This document shows, piece after piece, positions 60,016 through 64,000 of a stretch of DNA of 64,000 nt (the stretch's first letter is position 1; every line of letters starts with the position of its first letter). The stretch is from Clitoria ternatea. Taxonomy: Eukaryota; Streptophyta; Magnoliopsida; Fabales; Fabaceae. The position numbers were made by a program, and so were the translations under genes. The notes beneath the pieces are model-generated. The model was not told the origin of the DNA and did not search any database. It saw only the letters and a list, made by a program, of their open reading frames with translations. The stretch covers positions 150,742,667-150,806,666 of the forward strand of contig CM075673.1 in NCBI GenBank assembly GCA_037962975.1, read 5' to 3'.

Positions 60016-63000
60016 TGTAACATACCGTGTTTTCTATATATATTTTTTAAAAAAGGTAAATAAATGTGTAAATGAATTTAAAGTATGATAATTTGAGAAT
60101 TTGTGATATTGGTGTGATTTCAGAATGGAGTGAAAAAGGAAATCAAGGTTTTTATCTGACGCTTAGCGCCAGGTTGACGCGTAGTGTCAGGGTGAAGTGT
60201 AGCATCCGGATGGAATTTTGAACCTCACACATAGCGCCAGGGGGATACACAACGTCATCCTTGTGATTAAAATTTAAGGTTCCAGAAACAACTACGCGAG
60301 ACAAAATAAAAAGGGAGGTTAAAGTCGGTTCTCCCTTCTTTTTTATTCTCCAAAGCTTAAGACCATGATTCAAGCTTAATTTAGTGTTGGAATTTGAAAT
60401 TTAAAATGGATTAGAAGTGGAAAACACGAGGTAAGCACCTAGAATCCTTCAATTTTTAGTTTTGGTGGAAGTTTCTTCTATTACTAGTTTTCCTTGAAAT
60501 TTGAATAAGATTTGAAATTTGAGATTCTGAACCGATTAAAAGGTCTTTTAAGGTTCTTAAATGAAGGATTAAGTGATGGAATTAAATTTTGTTTTGTGTA
60601 GACTACGAACGGAATACCAGAGGTTTACTGGAATTAGGAGTTTCTTGAAATAACTGATAGTTTTAGTAAGGATAAACTTATGAAGCTTTAAGAATTGAGT
60701 TTCAAGTATTTCTTAAGTTAAGTTAGGATTTTGGTGGTTAATTCCCTAAATCTTTTCTGTAATTTTGCGTATTTAGTGTTTTGGCACAACGATGCTCGCA
60801 GGAGAATTAAAGAGCATAGGAATTAAGGTAAAGGGAGTGTTATATGGTATATTTAATTAATATTTTATGGGTTTACATAGTGAAATTAAAGTGGATACTT
60901 ATGTAAATGGTTTATGTGAGGATATCTGATGTGGCTATGTTTGTCAATATATATAGTGAATAGATAAATAGGATTGATGAAATAATGATGATTGTAATAA
61001 GGAAATGATGATTATATGAAGGAAATATTGAATTATGATAAGAAAGTGATGAATTGTGATTATGTGACATGTGATTATGAGGATAAACGATGAAATGAGG
61101 TTTAAGATATGAGATAATGAAATATATGACGTGTTTATGAGAATATGTAGTGAGATATGTTTATGATTATATATTGATTTTAATACATGTGATTAGTGAA
61201 ATAAAGTGGATGGATATATTTGAGAAAGTATTGAATTGTGATGGAAATAAGGTCTATGAGATTTATGTGATATTTATGATATGAAATTTATGGCTGACAG
61301 TGACCATGTAAAGTTGAGGATATGAGAATTCTGTTTTGTGATGGCTTGATGATGATATTCAAAGGAGATGACTTTTATACCAAAGGTTATATATATTGAT
61401 TGATGGAACGCATGATTATATGTTGTGTATATGATACATGGATGGACAGCCATTCGGTATATATTACCTCCTCGTTTTGGCTTTAGTGGTCCATGTAGAG
61501 ACCCAGTTGAGCTACCCAGTGGTCCAGATAGAGACCCAGTGATTGAGGTGGGGGAGGCGGTGTGGGCTTGGTGGATCCTTTTGGGTGGTGTTGGTGTATG
61601 GCTCGGGGGACCAGAGGATTAACGGGATGTCGTTATATGACTTCCAATTGATGGCTACTCCTTTAATATCCGGATACTAGATGTACTATTTGATATGACC
61701 TGATAGTTAGTTATGATTGATTTGTGATATTGTGATGGTGATGATGATTGTTTTGTGAAATTATAATTGGTTTATGATGATAACAAATGGGATTATGAAA
61801 TTGAGATTGATTTATGATGATTGTATTGAATAATATGCCTAAGATATGTTGAGATACTATGAGTGATGATGATATTAAGTGATATACTAGAGGTATTCTG
61901 AAAATTATGATTGATGTTGAATTTGATGAGTAGTGAGTATATTAAGAAGTTGTTAAAATAAAGGATTAAAGGATTGACTAATAAGGGGTGTGTATATGTG
62001 TGCTCCTCTAGGTGATATCATTTTTGTTTCAGTTAATTGTATTATATCATAATGTTAGATACTCATCCTTACAATTATTTTTACAGAGAATGAAGAAGGG
62101 ACATTGCGGATGCCGCAGAGACTAGCACTGGTGAGCAACATAACAATGTCAGGACATTTATAATTATAGAACATATAAATTTATGGATATATATATATAT
62201 ATATTCACGTGAGGATGTGGTTTTATTAAGTGTTTTAATGCTATGTATGCCTGTGTCATATATGTGTGGTTACGTGTATGGATTATGGTATGATAGTTAA
62301 TGGCACTGAGCCATTAATGTTTATATATATAATATATCCAGGTGTGATTATGAGATACTTATGTGATGGCATTGAGGCATTAGATAGTATTCATGCATTA
62401 TGACCAGGGATTGATTATATAGATATGATTATGACACTGAGCCATATGGTATTTGAAATCATGCATTATTAGCAGGAAATGTATTGATGGAATGTTGTAT
62501 AATTATGTTGAAAGTGTGATGTAAATGATTTATGAAGATTAGGATTAGAATTATGGATTATGATGTTGGAGTTAATGAATTAAAAGTGAAATTAAGAAAC
62601 TGAAAAGGTGAATTAGAGATTCAGTGGGATTTAGTATTCCTGAAAATGCCCAATAAGTCCCTATGGATATTTAGAATTGATTTGCATATTCAATTTGTGG
62701 TTTTAATGGTTTTAAGGAGATTTGGTATGATAAATGGCCATGAGTTGGCCTAAATACATTTTTATGCATATCTCATTATTGGATTGGAATTTTGGACAAC
62801 GGACTGTGCCAGTAGCTCCGGAATGGGTGTTATATAGTGTCTTTAAAGTTTGGTAAGGTTTGGAGTTGAAATGGACAATTTAAGACCCTTAGAAGTTGGC
62901 CAAATGGGCTAAAGTGCCATGACAGTAGCATTGTTGGTGTGTAGCGCCAACCTCATGTGTAACGTGGCATGAGGTGAGCCTTACGCGTAGCGCTAGGCCC

Positions 63001-63202
63001 TGTTTTGCCAAAATTGGTTTCTGATGTCTGTAATGGAATTCTTGGCACTGATTATGCTAAATAAAAGTGATTTATAAGGTTTTTGAGAATAATGATTAAA
63101 TTAAGGATGGACAAATTATCAAATAATTATTTTTGCAAAAAATTTATTGAAATTTTTACTTAAATATTCAAAATTAAAGATAAAAAAGTGAGGGATCTCA
63201 CA
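60016..63202 (+). mobile_element. Element H: 3.2-kb solo LTR
   Basis: Ends TGTAACATACCG and GGGATCTCACA; flanks TATAT (60011-60015) and TATAC (63203-63207), a TSD with one change. It shares inverted phrases with the A LTR (GTTGAGCTACCCAGTGGTC at about 61507; ATATCCGGATACTA at about 61666), so it is a distant relative in the opposite orientation. It also has GCGTAGCGCYA phrases at about 60160-60240 and 62940-62995. No coding sequence. Confidence 0.75.
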
Positions 63203-64000
63203 TATACACTCATTCCTTTTGTCATGATATCCAATTGGGCCTAATGTATGATCATCGTCATTCTTGTATGACTCAATTCATTTTACTTATACTGGAATAG
63301 ACTTTACCTGAATAAGTATCAAATATTTATTCTCTCTAGCATGACCATGCATTTCTTTGGTCTCACTTCATCAAGTGGCCTATAGATATCACTCTTGTCA
63401 CAAATGAAAGACAAATCTTATCTACATAATTTGTTTATTACCTAATTGCAACCTTTACGGTTATCTTGTTATAGATGATGTTTGACTGTATTAAAACAAC
63501 AAACTCTTTATGTAGGAATTGTAGTGACTTTAGGTTGAAGGACTACATATATCATTATCATATTAAGAACCGTTATGACACTCATATAATAATCTATGCA
63601 ATGTTCTCATAGTGGGTCTATCCAGTACACCAATACTTTTAATGTGCACCCTATGAAGACTTGATATCTTTCATATTCATGATCTGTGAGATCAAATCAT
63701 CAGCATATTCACATATTAGTCTTAATGTGTTTACATGTCCTTATATAAATACTTACCTAGGGACATTTTAGAAATATTTCTTATATAACCTACTATTCCA
63801 AGTATAAATAGATTTAAAACAAATTTTAAAACCAAAAAGACTTATTTTATTGATAAGTACAGAATGATACATTAAAAGCATAATAACTCGTAGTACATAT
63901 ACCAACGATAAATATTCATTTTGACGAATGTTATCCCATAAAATTAACTTGAACCAACAATACTCAACATTGAAAGATTCAACTTTTTAATGAGCAAAAT
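63203..64000. repeat. Right flank: likely continuation of the LTR fragment
   Basis: AT-rich, no ORF. It contains TATAAATAGATTTA (about 63803-63816) and the second copy of the GTTATCCCATAAA phrase (about 63928). Confidence 0.3.

Overview
The window is nuclear DNA of a flowering plant. Evidence: spliced genes with GT-AG introns, AT-rich intergenic DNA, and more than half of the window made of nested plant LTR retrotransposons with exact 5-bp target-site duplications (TSDs). The repeat families (very long Ty3/gypsy LTRs, an Athila-type element, remnants with TAATCGATTA motifs) suggest a eudicot, probably a legume. The species cannot be fixed from the sequence alone.

Left part (1-13,400): two host genes on the minus strand. 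One is a five-exon Sec14/CRAL-TRIO lipid-transfer protein (1660-3968, 325 aa deduced). The other is a 698-aa kinase-fold protein of plants (8650-12130) whose first coding exon is only 7 nt. Between them lie AT-rich DNA and old inverted or tandem repeats.

Middle part (13,400-45,600): repeat remnants, then a nested complex. Outer element A (15635-45589, TSD CTGCA) is a Ty3/gypsy element on the minus strand with about 2.8-kb LTRs and only fragments of gag and the integrase tail. Its left (3') LTR was hit three times: by a 3.2-kb solo LTR (B, 15726-18925, TSD ATTTA), by a complete 14.1-kb Athila-type retrotransposon (C, 20075-34196, TSD CACTC) and by a 3.7-kb solo LTR (D, 35183-38865, TSD CCCAT). 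C itself carries a 0.9-kb solo LTR (E, 29767-30685, TSD AATAG).

The most striking content is in C, between integrase and the 3' LTR, where related elements carry an env-like region. It holds two intact, intronless, same-strand ORFs. One is a 151-aa basic protein with a four-cysteine cluster resembling the cysteine-rich nucleic-acid-binding protein of carlaviruses (24948-25403). The other is a 209-aa full-length LOG-like protein, the cytokinin-activating phosphoribohydrolase family (23930-24559). Gag-pol of the same element is broken by several point lesions. Decayed copies of the 3' end of the cysteine-rich ORF lie downstream of the LOG ORF.

Right part (45,600-64,000): another nested complex. 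Element F (46837-57465, TSD GAATT) has 0.58-kb LTRs and a decayed plant 'gypsy-type transposase' (gag-like) ORF with a coiled-coil tail. It contains a 1.1-kb Mutator-like fold-back element whose arms each carry tRNA-like box A and box B sequences, and a 3.9-kb solo LTR (G, TSD GGGAA) that splits the F ORF close to its start codon. After F come a decayed retroelement protein (57635-58806) and a further 3.2-kb solo LTR (H, 60016-63202). No rRNA, functional tRNA or CRISPR was seen.
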